Notes: generated by a model from the sequence alone, not told the origin. Numbered from the stretch's first letter, positions 7,346-15,372 are shown. The stretch: DNA of 19,611 nt from Desulfobacterales bacterium (GCA_012974475.1 JAAXQD010000239.1:1-19611); one strand, 5' to 3'. Numbers and translations are program-made.

Positions 7346-8417
7346 GGTCTGCCTTCCCAATAATATAATCTGCCACAAGATCTCCAACTTCTTGTGTCGT
7401 ATACCCCATTTTCCCTGCGGCAACATCTTTGAGATCATCCCGCAGTACTTTAATAACACCCGCCTCTATCAAGGATGAAGCCGTCGACTCGCCCAGGGTC
7501 TCGAGCATAATCTGAGCCGAGGAAATAGCGGCAATCGGATTAATGATTTGTTTGCCGGTATATTTTGGAGCAGACCCACCAATGGGTTCAAACATCGAAA
7601 TCCCTTCAGGGTTGATGTTTGCTCCGGCGGCAATGCCCATCCCCCCCTGAATCATTGCACCCAAGTCGGTGATTATATCCCCAAACATATTATCCGTAAC
7701 GATGACATCGAACCATTCCGGGTTTTTCACCATCCACATGCAGATGGCATCGACGTGTGCATAATCTGTCTCGATATCAGGGTACTCCTCTGCAATTTCA
7801 TAGAAAGTACGCTCCCACAAATCAAATGCAAAGGTCAATACATTGGTTTTCCCGCAAAGGGTCAGCTTTTTTCTCTTGTTTCTTTTTCTGCAACATTCAA
7901 AAGCATATCGGATGCAGCGTTCCACGCCTTTCCGGGTATTTATCGATTCTTGGATTGCAACTTCATCCGGCGTACCCCGTTTTAAACATCCACCGGCGCC
8001 TGCATAAAGCCCCTCAGTGTTTTCCCGGACCACAACAAAGTCTATGTCTTCCGGCCCTTTGTTTTTTATCGGCGTCTGGACGCCCTCATAGAGTTTGACC
8101 GGTCTCAAGTTGATATACTGGTCAAAATAAAACCTGAGTTTTAGAAGAATGCCTTTTTCAAGAATACCTGGTTTTACATCAGGATGCCCAATGGCACCCA
8201 AATATATTGCGTCTGTTTTAGACAATGATTCCAGAATTTTATCCGGCAAAATCTCTCCTGAAGCCATGTAATGCTCCCCGCCCAAATCATAATGGTTAAA
8301 ATTCAGGCTGAAACCAATTTTTTCGGATACGACTTTGAGAATTTTGATGCCTTCTGCAACAACTTCCGGCCCTGTTCCATCACCCGGAATTACGGAAATG
8401 TTATAATTTTTTGACAT
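7335..8417 (-). CDS. leuB: 3-isopropylmalate dehydrogenase-type decarboxylating dehydrogenase
   Basis: The 360-residue member of the isocitrate/isopropylmalate dehydrogenase family most likely oxidises and decarboxylates 3-isopropylmalate in leucine synthesis. Substrate-site features are the helix LEKGILLKLR with Glu87 and Arg95, NLRP with Arg105, Arg131 in VVREN, Tyr138 and Lys190. The metal site is in DNMFGDIITD (242-251). The Glu87/Leu91/Leu92 region fits isopropylmalate rather than isocitrate. The sequence resembles the actinobacterial-type LeuB more than the E. coli type. The coenzyme loop is odd: EPIGGSAPKY has Gly280 in place of the usual His and Lys285-Tyr286 in place of Asp-Ile. The ATG at 8417 has only a weak GGA-type ribosome binding site. 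It sits between pssA and asd; leuA, leuC and leuD are not in the window. Confidence 0.85.
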   Translation of the reverse strand: MSKNYNISVIPGDGTGPEVVAEGIKILKVVSEKIGFSLNFNHYDLGGEHYMASGEILPDKILESLSKTDAIYLGAIGHPDVKPGILEKGILLKLRFYFDQYINLRPVKLYEGVQTPIKNKGPEDIDFVVVRENTEGLYAGAGGCLKRGTPDEVAIQESINTRKGVERCIRYAFECCRKRNKRKKLTLCGKTNVLTFAFDLWERTFYEIAEEYPDIETDYAHVDAICMWMVKNPEWFDVIVTDNMFGDIITDLGAMIQGGMGIAAGANINPEGISMFEPIGGSAPKYTGKQIINPIAAISSAQIMLETLGESTASSLIEAGVIKVLRDDLKDVAAGKMGYTTQEVGDLVADYIIGKADHVE

Positions 8418-8431
8418 AATAATACATCCAA

Positions 8432-9250
8432 TCAGCGAATATCAGAACTTTTGTTAATATTATGGCTAAATGGGCTTGATCCGTGCTCATTTGACCCGTT
8501 ATATCCAGTCATTTTCAGTTTTATTTTTCGATGATGCCGAACGGTCAAGATAGGACCTGAAACTGCATACGCAAGGCCCAACAGAAATAGCGCAATGGAT
8601 GGCTGAGCAGCGAAAAAAATCAATATCAGGATGATCGCCACCAGAACATTGAAATTCATTTTTCTAAACAGTTCAGGCTTTTTGAAACTATTATATTTTA
8701 TCGTGCTAACCATTAAAAAAGAAAGAATGTACAGCAAAACGAGAATGAATATGGGATTTATTTTCCCTTCTATGCCGAATTTATGGCAAAATAAAACGGT
8801 TGTCGCCACCATGCCTGCTCCGGCCGGAATCGGAAGACCGACAAAGTGATCGCTGCTAATTGTGCCCACTTGGGAGTTGAAACGTGCCAGGCGAAGCGCT
8901 CCGCAAGCCAAGAAAAGAAATGCTGCCAGCCAGCCAATTCGTCCTAAGGGCTTGAGGGCCCACAAATATACCATTAATCCAGGGGCAAGGCCAAAGGATA
9001 TGAGATCTGCCAACGAATCGTATTCAATGCCGAATTTGCTGGTGGTATTCGTAGCTCTGGCAATTTTACCGTCCATGATATCAAATATGACGCCGATAAT
9101 AATCGCCACAGCCGCCGCCACAAATTTTCCGTTTACGGATGCGATAACTGCATAAAAGCCGAAAAAAAGGTTAAGGGATGTAAAAATATTGGGCAGTATG
9201 TAAATCCCACGCCGCGATTTTTCTTTTTTAAATTTATTCGTTCTTTTCAT
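8432..9250 (-). CDS. pssA: CDP-diacylglycerol-serine O-phosphatidyltransferase
   Basis: The 272-residue integral membrane enzyme makes phosphatidylserine from CDP-diacylglycerol and serine. The CDP-alcohol phosphotransferase signature D-G-x2-A-R-x8-G-x3-D-x3-D is complete, from Asp60-Gly61 through Ala64-Arg65 and Gly74 to Asp78 and Asp82. About six to eight hydrophobic segments follow a basic N-terminus. The C-terminal tail is polar. The start is ATG 9250, which overlaps the psd stop as ATGA and has GGGAG seven bases upstream; a TTG two codons earlier is too close to that site. Its product is the substrate of the neighbouring psd, so these two genes form the phosphatidylethanolamine pathway. 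leuB follows after 14 bases. Confidence 0.94.
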   Translation of the reverse strand: MKRTNKFKKEKSRRGIYILPNIFTSLNLFFGFYAVIASVNGKFVAAAVAIIIGVIFDIMDGKIARATNTTSKFGIEYDSLADLISFGLAPGLMVYLWALKPLGRIGWLAAFLFLACGALRLARFNSQVGTISSDHFVGLPIPAGAGMVATTVLFCHKFGIEGKINPIFILVLLYILSFLMVSTIKYNSFKKPELFRKMNFNVLVAIILILIFFAAQPSIALFLLGLAYAVSGPILTVRHHRKIKLKMTGYNGSNEHGSSPFSHNINKSSDIR

Positions 9251-9918
9251 GTCCAATCTCCCAGAACAGATGTTCCGGCTTTCACCCTATCCCCGACAGT
9301 CACTTTCAAATTTATGTCAGGCGGAAGGTAAACATCAAGACGTGACCCAAAACATATTAAGCCAAAACGCTGTCCCCGGGCAACAATGTCACCGTCTTGA
9401 ATTTTACAAATAATACGCCTGGCAATCAGCCCTGCAATCTGGACCGTACAGATTTTTTTCCCTTCTTCGGTTTCCAGGGTTACTGCGTTGTGTTCGTTTT
9501 CCCTGGACGCCTTGTCAAGATTTGCTGAAAAAAATTTACCAGGATAATAACTTACCGTTTTCACCTGCCCTTCATGGGGAATACGATTTACATGAACATT
9601 GAAAATCGACATGAAGATGCTGATCTTAATGCACGATCCTTCATAAAACCGGCTGTTGTTCACCGGACCCGTTGAGATAATTTTGCCGTCGGCCGGCGAA
9701 ATCACGGCGCCTTTAAAATTGGGAACAACACGGTCCGGATCCCTGAAAAAATAACATATGAAAAAGCTCGCAGCGAGTCCAATCAAGGCCAGGGTGGTCA
9801 ACTCCAAAAGGGCGAATACAACCGTCGCAAACACAGAGGCAAATATAAAAGGATACCCGGCACTTGCCACTGGAAAAGCGGTATGGCTGGGTGAGTCTGG
9901 TATGGAAAAATTATGCAT
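9247..9918 (-). CDS. psd: Phosphatidylserine decarboxylase, short (PSD-A-like) form
   Basis: The 223-residue proenzyme decarboxylates phosphatidylserine to phosphatidylethanolamine at the membrane. A hydrophobic N-terminal region (about 22-56) anchors it. Conserved segments are SPADGKI with Asp77, NVHVNRIPHEG with His109, and the self-cleavage site FGSR (190-193). Cleavage between Gly191 and Ser192 would create the pyruvoyl group on a 32-residue alpha chain. The FGS site and small size match the short PSD-A type rather than the longer LGST-type enzyme of E. coli. The ATG at 9918 has AAGG about eight bases upstream. It is the first gene of the eight-gene operon, behind the promoter at 10052-10081, and overlaps pssA by four bases. 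Confidence 0.94.
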   Translation of the reverse strand: MHNFSIPDSPSHTAFPVASAGYPFIFASVFATVVFALLELTTLALIGLAASFFICYFFRDPDRVVPNFKGAVISPADGKIISTGPVNNSRFYEGSCIKISIFMSIFNVHVNRIPHEGQVKTVSYYPGKFFSANLDKASRENEHNAVTLETEEGKKICTVQIAGLIARRIICKIQDGDIVARGQRFGLICFGSRLDVYLPPDINLKVTVGDRVKAGTSVLGDWT

Positions 9919-10051
9919 CTAATTTGCCTTGTTCAACTGGCTACGGAGCCCTGTAATTTACCCTAAGTTCGGACAAACAAAAATGAAAAAATCAAAAAAT
10001 AAATATATAAAATAGTTAGTGCCATGGAATGACAAAAAGCCTAAACTCTAA
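9919..10051 (-). other. U-rich untranslated leader of the psd operon
   Basis: About 125 nt lie between the predicted transcription start (near 10045) and the psd ATG. The RNA would contain a long U-rich, G-poor stretch (about 10012-9970) with several runs of five or six U, then a short GGCT/AGCC stem (about 9938-9949) before the ribosome binding site. No riboswitch class is recognisable. The U-rich stretch might bind an RNA chaperone or affect elongation; this is conjecture. Confidence 0.4.
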
Positions 10052-10081
10052 ATTATATCAAAATAAATTTTAAATTGTCAA
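10052..10081 (-). promoter_or_regulatory. Near-consensus sigma-70 promoter of the psd operon
   Basis: The minus strand carries a perfect -35 TTGACA (10081-10076), an 18-base AT-only-but-one spacer and a perfect -10 TATAAT (10057-10052). The expected start is near 10045. It is the only strong promoter seen between tsaB and psd and should drive psd through folE2. Both hexamers match the consensus fully and the spacer is one base longer than ideal, so a high basal activity is expected. Confidence 0.75.
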
Positions 10082-10231
10082 TAATAACCGAGATGATGAT
10101 CATTTTTCCCTGTTCGTCTCACCCTCGCCATTGTGCGATTATCATTGTTGAAACATCGCATCTTGTTTTTATTGAAGTTTTTTGGGTAAATTTTATATGC
10201 ATTTTGGGGATTGACGTGCGGAAAAGACGTT
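10082..10231. other. Intergenic stretch between tsaB and the psd promoter
   Basis: This is AT-rich sequence with no credible gene. A 6-bp inverted repeat TGCGAT/ATCGCA (10134-10139 and 10155-10160) with a 15-base loop is present, followed on the plus strand by a TTTTT run (10166-10170). No plus-strand gene ends near it, so a terminator role is unsupported. I see no clear intrinsic terminator for tsaB on the minus strand, so some transcription may read through into the psd operon. Confidence 0.4.
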
Positions 10232-10918
10232 CTATGTATTTGCCAAGTTCTGTTCAGCATCTGATTTTCGAATATAATGGGGAATAAACCTATCGATATC
10301 CTCCGTATCTTTATTTTGAAATTTATTCAAGCTAAGATAGGCTACGGTTGAAGCTTTGATTGTATTTTGGGGCATCGGTGCAAAAAATGCTGAGTCGCCC
10401 ATCATGTCCGATAGCATATTCTGATAAAGTAAAGTACCATTGCCCACAAAAATACATGCCTCATTAATGTCACGTATCGCATTTTCAGGGGCACAGACTT
10501 GCTCTTCCATCTCCTCTTTTAGATGGCCCGCTATCAACCTGTATCTGGAAACATAGACTTCCCCTCGGCGAGCGTCTAATAGCGGGCAGATCAAATATGG
10601 CCAATTAGACACCTGCATGGCAAGTGCTTCAAGGCTCGAAATGCCCACCAACGGCTTTTTTAATCCCGCCGCAAGCCCCTTAACGGTCGTTATCCCGATA
10701 CGCAGGCCGGTAAAAGATCCGGGCCCTCTGACAACGGCAAAACCATCCAAATCAGAAAGTTTAAGTCCTGAAAAACCGATGGCCGCATGGATCATATCCA
10801 TTAAATGTTTTGAATGGGTCTCCTCTCGGAGCAGTGTAACTTCCGCCAACACGCACTTTTTATCAATAATGGCAACACTGCAGCTTGTGGTAGCTGTATC
10901 GACAGCGAGGATTATCAT
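10232..10918 (-). CDS. tsaB: tRNA threonylcarbamoyladenosine biosynthesis protein TsaB
   Basis: The 228-residue protein is the dimerisation partner of TsaD in making t6A37 on ANN-decoding tRNAs. It belongs to the ASKHA fold. Visible signatures are the N-terminal ILAVDTATTSCSVA strand-loop, ETHSKHLM (33-40) and RGPGSFTGLRIG (64-75). The start is ATG 10918: it begins the canonical N-terminus and lies one base after the lon stop (10920-10922). A longer in-frame form reaching 10990 would only read over the end of lon. No well-placed ribosome binding site precedes the ATG, so translation probably depends on ribosomes finishing lon. TsaD, TsaE and RimI are not in the window. Confidence 0.93.
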   Translation of the reverse strand: MIILAVDTATTSCSVAIIDKKCVLAEVTLLREETHSKHLMDMIHAAIGFSGLKLSDLDGFAVVRGPGSFTGLRIGITTVKGLAAGLKKPLVGISSLEALAMQVSNWPYLICPLLDARRGEVYVSRYRLIAGHLKEEMEEQVCAPENAIRDINEACIFVGNGTLLYQNMLSDMMGDSAFFAPMPQNTIKASTVAYLSLNKFQNKDTEDIDRFIPHYIRKSDAEQNLANT

Positions 10919-10919
10919 A

Positions 10920-13310
10920 TCACCGGCCGTCCATAACTTTACCGTCCATGGCAAGGGAAAGAACTTCATCCATATTTTTAACTGGAACAAAGTCGATCTT
11001 GCGCTTTACGTTCAAGGGAATCTCCTTCAAATCTTTTTTGTTCTTTTCAGGAATAATGATGGTGCGGATTCCAGCCCTCAAGGCCCCTAAAGCTTTTTCC
11101 TTCAAACCACCGATAGGAAGAACCCTTCCCCGTAGCGTGATTTCACCGGTCATGGCAACATCTCGATTTACCGGTTTGTTTATCAACGCAGAGATAAGAG
11201 CCGTGGCCATTGCAGTGCCGGCCGACGGTCCGTCTTTGGGAATAGCGCCTGCGGGGACGTGAATATGTATATCCTTATTTTCAAAAATGTTTTCTTTGAC
11301 GCCCAAACTGCGAAGGTTTGCGCGGGCATAACTCAGAGCCGCCCGGGCGGACTCCTGCATAACATCTCCGATTTGGCCGGTTATGATCAATTCCCCTTTT
11401 CCGCCGATCAACGATGCCTCCACATAAAGAACTTCACCACCAGCTTGCGTCCAAGCCAGACCGGTGGATAGACCCACCTGACTATTTTCCTGGTCCAATT
11501 CAGGAAAATATTTCGGGACACCCAGGGATTTTTCCAGGTTGTTTTTTGTGATTTTAAATGGTCCTTTTTCGCCTTCGGCAATTCTTCGTGCGATTTTGCG
11601 GCAAAGGGTACCGAGTTCACGTTCAAGGTTTCTTAAACCGGCTTCGGATGTGTATTCTGATATGACCTTAACCAGTGCGCCCGTACTGATGGACAACCTT
11701 TTTTTCTTCAAACCGTTCGCCTCTATCTGGCGCGGTATAAGGTGTCGCTGGGCAATGATCTTTTTTTCTTCTTCCGTATATCCGGACAATGTGATGACCT
11801 CCATCCGGTCAAAAAGCGCCGACGGAATGGTATCGGTCAGGTTGGCTGTGAGGACAAACATAACCTTTGAAAGATCAAAGGGTAAATTGAGATAATGGTC
11901 GCTAAAAGCTGCGTTCTGTTCAGGATCGAGGGCTTCTAAAAGCGCTGACGAAGGATCCCCTCTAAAATCGGATCCGAGCTTGTCAATTTCATCCATCATG
12001 AAAACAGGATTGTTGGTGCCGCTCTGTTTTATCCCCTGCAGTATCCGCCCCGGCAATGCACCGATATAGGTGCGACGATGCCCTCTGATTTCAGCTTCAT
12101 CCCGGATGCCGCCCAGAGAAATGCGGATGAATTTGCGGTTCAAGGCGCTTGCAATGGCCTGACCCAATGAGGTTTTTCCGACACCGGGCGGGCCTACGAA
12201 ACAAAGAATCGGACCTTTCATTTTAGGATTAAGTTTGCGTACGCTGAGATGTTCAAGTATGCGATCTTTAATATTGTCCAGCCCAAAATGGTCTTTATCG
12301 AGAACCGATTTGGCATTCTTGATATTGATGACATCTTTGCTGGTTTTGCTCCATGGCATATCGACCAGCCAGTCCAGATATGTCCGCACAACCGAGGCCT
12401 CAGCAGCGTCAGGATGCATCTGTTCTATACGCTTCAACTGCTTTAAAGCCTCTTTGTTGACGATTTTCGGCATTTTGGCGTTTTTTATTTTTCTTTTATA
12501 ATCCTTAATCTCCTTTGCCTTGTCATCGCTTTCGCCAAGTTCCCTGTGGATCATTCTAACCTGTTCTCTTAAAAAATAGTCTCGCTGACTCTTGGAAATT
12601 TCATCTCTCACATCAGATTGGATCTTGGCCTGCATGGAGGACAATTCCACCTCCCTGGACAACAGCTCATTGACTTTTTTTAGGCGTTCCATGGGATCGA
12701 TCAATTCGAGCAACATCTGAGATTCATCGATTTTTAATTTAAGATTTGAAGCCACGAGGTCAGCAAGTTTCCCGGGGTCAACGATATTCTCAAGGATGAC
12801 GCTGACATCATTGTTCATTTCGCCACGCAATGCCAAAATCTTCTCGGAGTGTTCTCGGACATTCCGCATCAGCGCCTCAATCTCCAGATCGATGTCCTCA
12901 AACGGCTTATCGGGAATAATCTCTATCTTTACACGGTATAATGATTTTTTTGAAACGTATTTAACGATCCGTGCCTTGGCGATGCCCTGCACCAGGGACT
13001 TTACGTGTCCATCCGGAAGCTTGAGCATCCTCAAAATTCGGCTCACGGTACCCACGGTATAAATCTGATCCGGATCCGGATTTTCGATGTTCGGATCTTT
13101 TTGTGCAGCTAAAAACAGATATCCGTCTTTCTCCACCGCCTCATCAGCAGCGCGAACCGATTTTTCCCGCCCGATAAAAAGCGGAAGAAGCATATCCGTA
13201 AAAATTACGATATCTCGTACCGAAATCAAAGGAAGCGTATCCGGTATCGGTGCATCCTTTTCATTTTCATCGATGATGCTGATAAGATCATCTTTGTCGG
13301 TTTCAGCCAT
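10920..13310 (-). CDS. lon: ATP-dependent protease Lon
   Basis: The 796-residue AAA+ serine protease degrades misfolded and regulatory proteins in the cytoplasm. Domains in order are the N-terminal LON substrate-binding domain (about 24-220), a coiled-coil helical region (about 225-320), the AAA+ module with Walker A GPPGVGKT (373-380) and Walker B MMDEID (438-443), and the C-terminal protease domain. The catalytic dyad is Ser696 in PKDGPSAG and Lys739 in GGLKEK. I choose ATG 13310 because AGGAG lies five bases before it and the protein then has the normal length. The in-frame extension to 13400 has no supporting site. It is preceded by a promoter about 210 bases away and followed by tsaB. 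No CIRCE repeat is present. Confidence 0.97.
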   Translation of the reverse strand: MAETDKDDLISIIDENEKDAPIPDTLPLISVRDIVIFTDMLLPLFIGREKSVRAADEAVEKDGYLFLAAQKDPNIENPDPDQIYTVGTVSRILRMLKLPDGHVKSLVQGIAKARIVKYVSKKSLYRVKIEIIPDKPFEDIDLEIEALMRNVREHSEKILALRGEMNNDVSVILENIVDPGKLADLVASNLKLKIDESQMLLELIDPMERLKKVNELLSREVELSSMQAKIQSDVRDEISKSQRDYFLREQVRMIHRELGESDDKAKEIKDYKRKIKNAKMPKIVNKEALKQLKRIEQMHPDAAEASVVRTYLDWLVDMPWSKTSKDVINIKNAKSVLDKDHFGLDNIKDRILEHLSVRKLNPKMKGPILCFVGPPGVGKTSLGQAIASALNRKFIRISLGGIRDEAEIRGHRRTYIGALPGRILQGIKQSGTNNPVFMMDEIDKLGSDFRGDPSSALLEALDPEQNAAFSDHYLNLPFDLSKVMFVLTANLTDTIPSALFDRMEVITLSGYTEEEKKIIAQRHLIPRQIEANGLKKKRLSISTGALVKVISEYTSEAGLRNLERELGTLCRKIARRIAEGEKGPFKITKNNLEKSLGVPKYFPELDQENSQVGLSTGLAWTQAGGEVLYVEASLIGGKGELIITGQIGDVMQESARAALSYARANLRSLGVKENIFENKDIHIHVPAGAIPKDGPSAGTAMATALISALINKPVNRDVAMTGEITLRGRVLPIGGLKEKALGALRAGIRTIIIPEKNKKDLKEIPLNVKRKIDFVPVKNMDEVLSLAMDGKVMDGR

Positions 13311-13315
13311 TGGTT

Positions 13316-13320
13316 CTCCT
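13316..13320 (-). promoter_or_regulatory. Ribosome binding site of lon
   Basis: AGGAG on the minus strand lies five bases before ATG 13310. It is the only strong site near the possible starts and decides the 796-residue form over the 826-residue one. Confidence 0.8.
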
Positions 13321-13523
13321 GCCCTACTTTTATTTAAAATATGTATGTATTTGACCTTGCTGCAGACAATCATTTTTTTGAACTGCAAAAGCGTGCACAT
13401 CCCCGCAAGGTTGTTGGAGCGAAATCCACCCAGTGAAACCCATCTGTCTTTTCAGTTTAACCGGAGCGTGAATCCCATTTCAATGGAGATGCGAGGATAT
13501 TCGATTTTAATTCAACAAGCAAT
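13321..13523 (-). other. Long untranslated leader of lon
   Basis: From the predicted start near 13517 the lon transcript would have a leader of about 205 nt with no credible gene. It includes a small hairpin CCAT-TGAA-ATGG (13457-13468) and several polypurine/polypyrimidine segments that could fold with the ribosome binding site. A weak match to a heat-shock sigma promoter (TTGAAT, then CCTCGCAT) lies just downstream of the sigma-70 -10 and is not convincing. A long leader is compatible with post-transcriptional control of lon, but none is shown. Confidence 0.35.
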
Positions 13524-13551
13524 ATTATAAAACAGAATTCTTTTTTGACAA
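13524..13551 (-). promoter_or_regulatory. Sigma-70-type promoter of lon-tsaB
   Basis: The minus strand has TTGTCA (13551-13546; five of six match) and, 16 bases on, a perfect TATAAT (13529-13524). The expected start is near 13517. GAATTCT occurs on the plus strand on either side of the -35 (13535-13541 within the spacer and 13565-13571 upstream). It fits as the lon promoter because the recC chain ends at 13684 and no other gene intervenes. Confidence 0.65.
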
Positions 13552-13615
13552 TGTCTATCTTGATGAATTCTCAAAAAATTCTATTATTGGCCCCGCATTC
13601 CCCCCGCAATTTCAG

Positions 13616-13642
13616 CCCCGTCAATCCCGGAGTGAAACGGGG
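13616..13642. repeat. GC-rich inverted repeat downstream of the ABC permease gene
   Basis: CCCCGT (13616-13621) and ACGGGG (13637-13642) are perfect complements around a 15-base loop. It lies about 42 bases past the permease stop. On the minus strand it is followed by further G-rich repeats (two GCGGGG copies near 13586-13608) and only later by a T6 run at about 13572-13577, so it is not a canonical intrinsic terminator. It might still end or protect the recC-operon transcript. Confidence 0.3.
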
Positions 13643-13683
13643 AAACGCACCCTCTGAACACCTACAAAAGTTCATAAACAGGG

Positions 13684-15372
13684 CTATACCTGGAGTTCCG
13701 ACAGCTTTTTTTCCCCAAATTTCATGGGAATTACTATGGCGACGATGCTGAGCACAAAGACCAGGGCAAACGATCCTGTGACCCAAATCCAGTCAAAAAC
13801 GGTCAATCCCCTTTCTCTGATGTCCGCCATAAATATGTTGTAAACAGGTCCGGCTTCAATAAAGATGACGGCACCGATATAGCCGGCACACACCATCATG
13901 AATAGAATTCCTCCGAAACTCGTCACAGTTTGAGCCGGATTGTCCGCTTTAAAATCAGGATATGCCGCACCAAAGCCGATCCCCATCGCAACGACGCCCG
14001 GAACCAGGAAAAAGATGGTGACGGTTGAAAGCGCCATCATAAAAGGTGTCACTTTAAGCAAGATGTTGGTTGCGATAATTAAAATTTCGGCTAAGATCAA
14101 CAACGGGAGAAAATAGATAAAAAATTTTATCCAGAGGTAGCTTTTCAAGGAGATGGGAACCGATTTTACCAACCAGAACGCCTCCCTTTCAATGCTGATC
14201 GCAGGATACGCGAATCTGGCCGCAATTGCAGTCAGAACAAACCCCGCAAGGCCCATGTTAAGAAAAGACAGGAGATTCTGGAGATAAACCGTTTTTATGG
14301 GCGCTTTTTCAAGGGGGAGTGCATTGAAATTGTATAAATATAAGACAACAAGTGCAGCAATCAGAAACAGTTGTGACCACTGTGTCTGATCCCTGAAAAA
14401 AGTTCGAATCTCCTTGGTGATAAATGCCCTCACAGGACCCGGTGGAATTTTTTTGAAATGGATTCCTGGAAACCTGTTTTTAAAAAGCCGGACTTGTGCC
14501 GAGCGGGCTTTTGAAAGTCCTTTAAAGTATACGCCATTTGCAATAATGATCGCCATAGATACCATGACGCCGGCCCAGGTCCAGGAGAGAGCCGTGTGAA
14601 ACATCCCCTGTTTAATATGACCCGACAATGCCGCCTTTATGCTGTCACAAGCCCAGGTACTCGGAAGGTATGGCGGTGCAGGTGTCTTTAGGGATTTAAG
14701 GTAAACGAGGGTGCTTGAAAAAATTTCGGGATCCACCAGCCGCTCCGGTTGTAAAAATCGAAACGCAAAAAAAAGTATCAGAAAAAGACATAGGCCGAAA
14801 AATATAGACATGTTTCGAATGCGGCTCGCCGGCACAAAATTCACAACAAGAACCACAATTATAACGCTGGTGCTCGATGCAATAATGGCCAGGGATAAAA
14901 TGGCCATGATCATATTCCAATAGAAAAAGAATCCGGCCTGATAAACAATTCCATACGAAATAAAGACCGGAAGCGTATAGACAATAACCATCCAAGAGCT
15001 GTCTATGGTGCTTTCGATCCACCGGGCAATAAAAATCTTGAAGCTTGAAACCGGCATGGAATGTACCAGAGGAAGATCTCTGCTGAGGTACAGCTTTGAG
15101 ATGGATGTTAAAATGCTGCTGAAAATAAGCAGAGAAAAAAACGTGAGAAGAATCATTGAAAGCAGTTTATTTGCGAGAATATTGCCAAGTTCTGAAATTT
15201 CTTTGAAATAAATGAGAACCCGAAGTGATACGGCAAATATTCCTCCCCAAAAACATATGCCGATGCTTCCAAACAGAAAAAGTTTGACCCCCCTTCCCCG
15301 GTCTTTTTTGAAGAGGCCTTTATTTTTAAAAGAAAAAATCCTCGGCCGCAAAAGTGTGAGAACATGTTTCAT
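13684..15372 (-). CDS. ABC transporter permease, putative ABC exporter (ABC-2-like) type
   Basis: The 562-residue polytopic membrane protein has about twelve hydrophobic segments in two halves: near residues 30-55, 70-92, 126-145, 147-178, 188-207, 263-285, 338-356, 372-395, 412-440, 446-472, 490-512 and 526-550. The two halves are joined by a long soluble loop (about 286-335). This resembles the large putative ABC exporter permeases paired with a single ATPase gene; the substrate is unknown. The ATG overlaps the ATPase stop as ATGA, so the two are translated together. It is the last gene of the chain starting with recC. Both membrane halves in one chain suggest that one copy could pair with an ATPase homodimer. 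Confidence 0.82.
   Translation of the reverse strand: MKHVLTLLRPRIFSFKNKGLFKKDRGRGVKLFLFGSIGICFWGGIFAVSLRVLIYFKEISELGNILANKLLSMILLTFFSLLIFSSILTSISKLYLSRDLPLVHSMPVSSFKIFIARWIESTIDSSWMVIVYTLPVFISYGIVYQAGFFFYWNMIMAILSLAIIASSTSVIIVVLVVNFVPASRIRNMSIFFGLCLFLILFFAFRFLQPERLVDPEIFSSTLVYLKSLKTPAPPYLPSTWACDSIKAALSGHIKQGMFHTALSWTWAGVMVSMAIIIANGVYFKGLSKARSAQVRLFKNRFPGIHFKKIPPGPVRAFITKEIRTFFRDQTQWSQLFLIAALVVLYLYNFNALPLEKAPIKTVYLQNLLSFLNMGLAGFVLTAIAARFAYPAISIEREAFWLVKSVPISLKSYLWIKFFIYFLPLLILAEILIIATNILLKVTPFMMALSTVTIFFLVPGVVAMGIGFGAAYPDFKADNPAQTVTSFGGILFMMVCAGYIGAVIFIEAGPVYNIFMADIRERGLTVFDWIWVTGSFALVFVLSIVAIVIPMKFGEKKLSELQV

Noticed and set aside
7346..7459. N-terminal extension of asd to 7459
   Set aside because: The 38 extra residues are read over the leuB 3' end. 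GGGAAGG and the canonical N-terminus support ATG 7345.
10134..10170. TGCGAT/ATCGCA hairpin followed by a T-run as a terminator
   Set aside because: The T-run is on the plus strand, where no gene ends nearby, and the stem is only six pairs with a 15-base loop.
10075..10287. Plus- and minus-strand open frames of 60-70 codons in the tsaB-psd gap
   Set aside because: Neither has a convincing ribosome binding site, composition is AT-driven, and one runs antisense into tsaB.
13311..13400. N-terminal extension of lon to 13400
   Set aside because: The extra 30 residues have no ribosome binding site and no Lon similarity, whereas ATG 13310 has AGGAG five bases upstream.
13470..13515. Possible heat-shock sigma promoter before lon (TTGAAT then CCTCGCAT)
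   Set aside because: The second element matches the consensus weakly, and a much better sigma-70 promoter lies just upstream.
13087..13751. Plus-strand open frames spanning the lon start and leader
   Set aside because: They are shadows of lon and of the permease or lie in the leader without ribosome binding sites or recognisable proteins.
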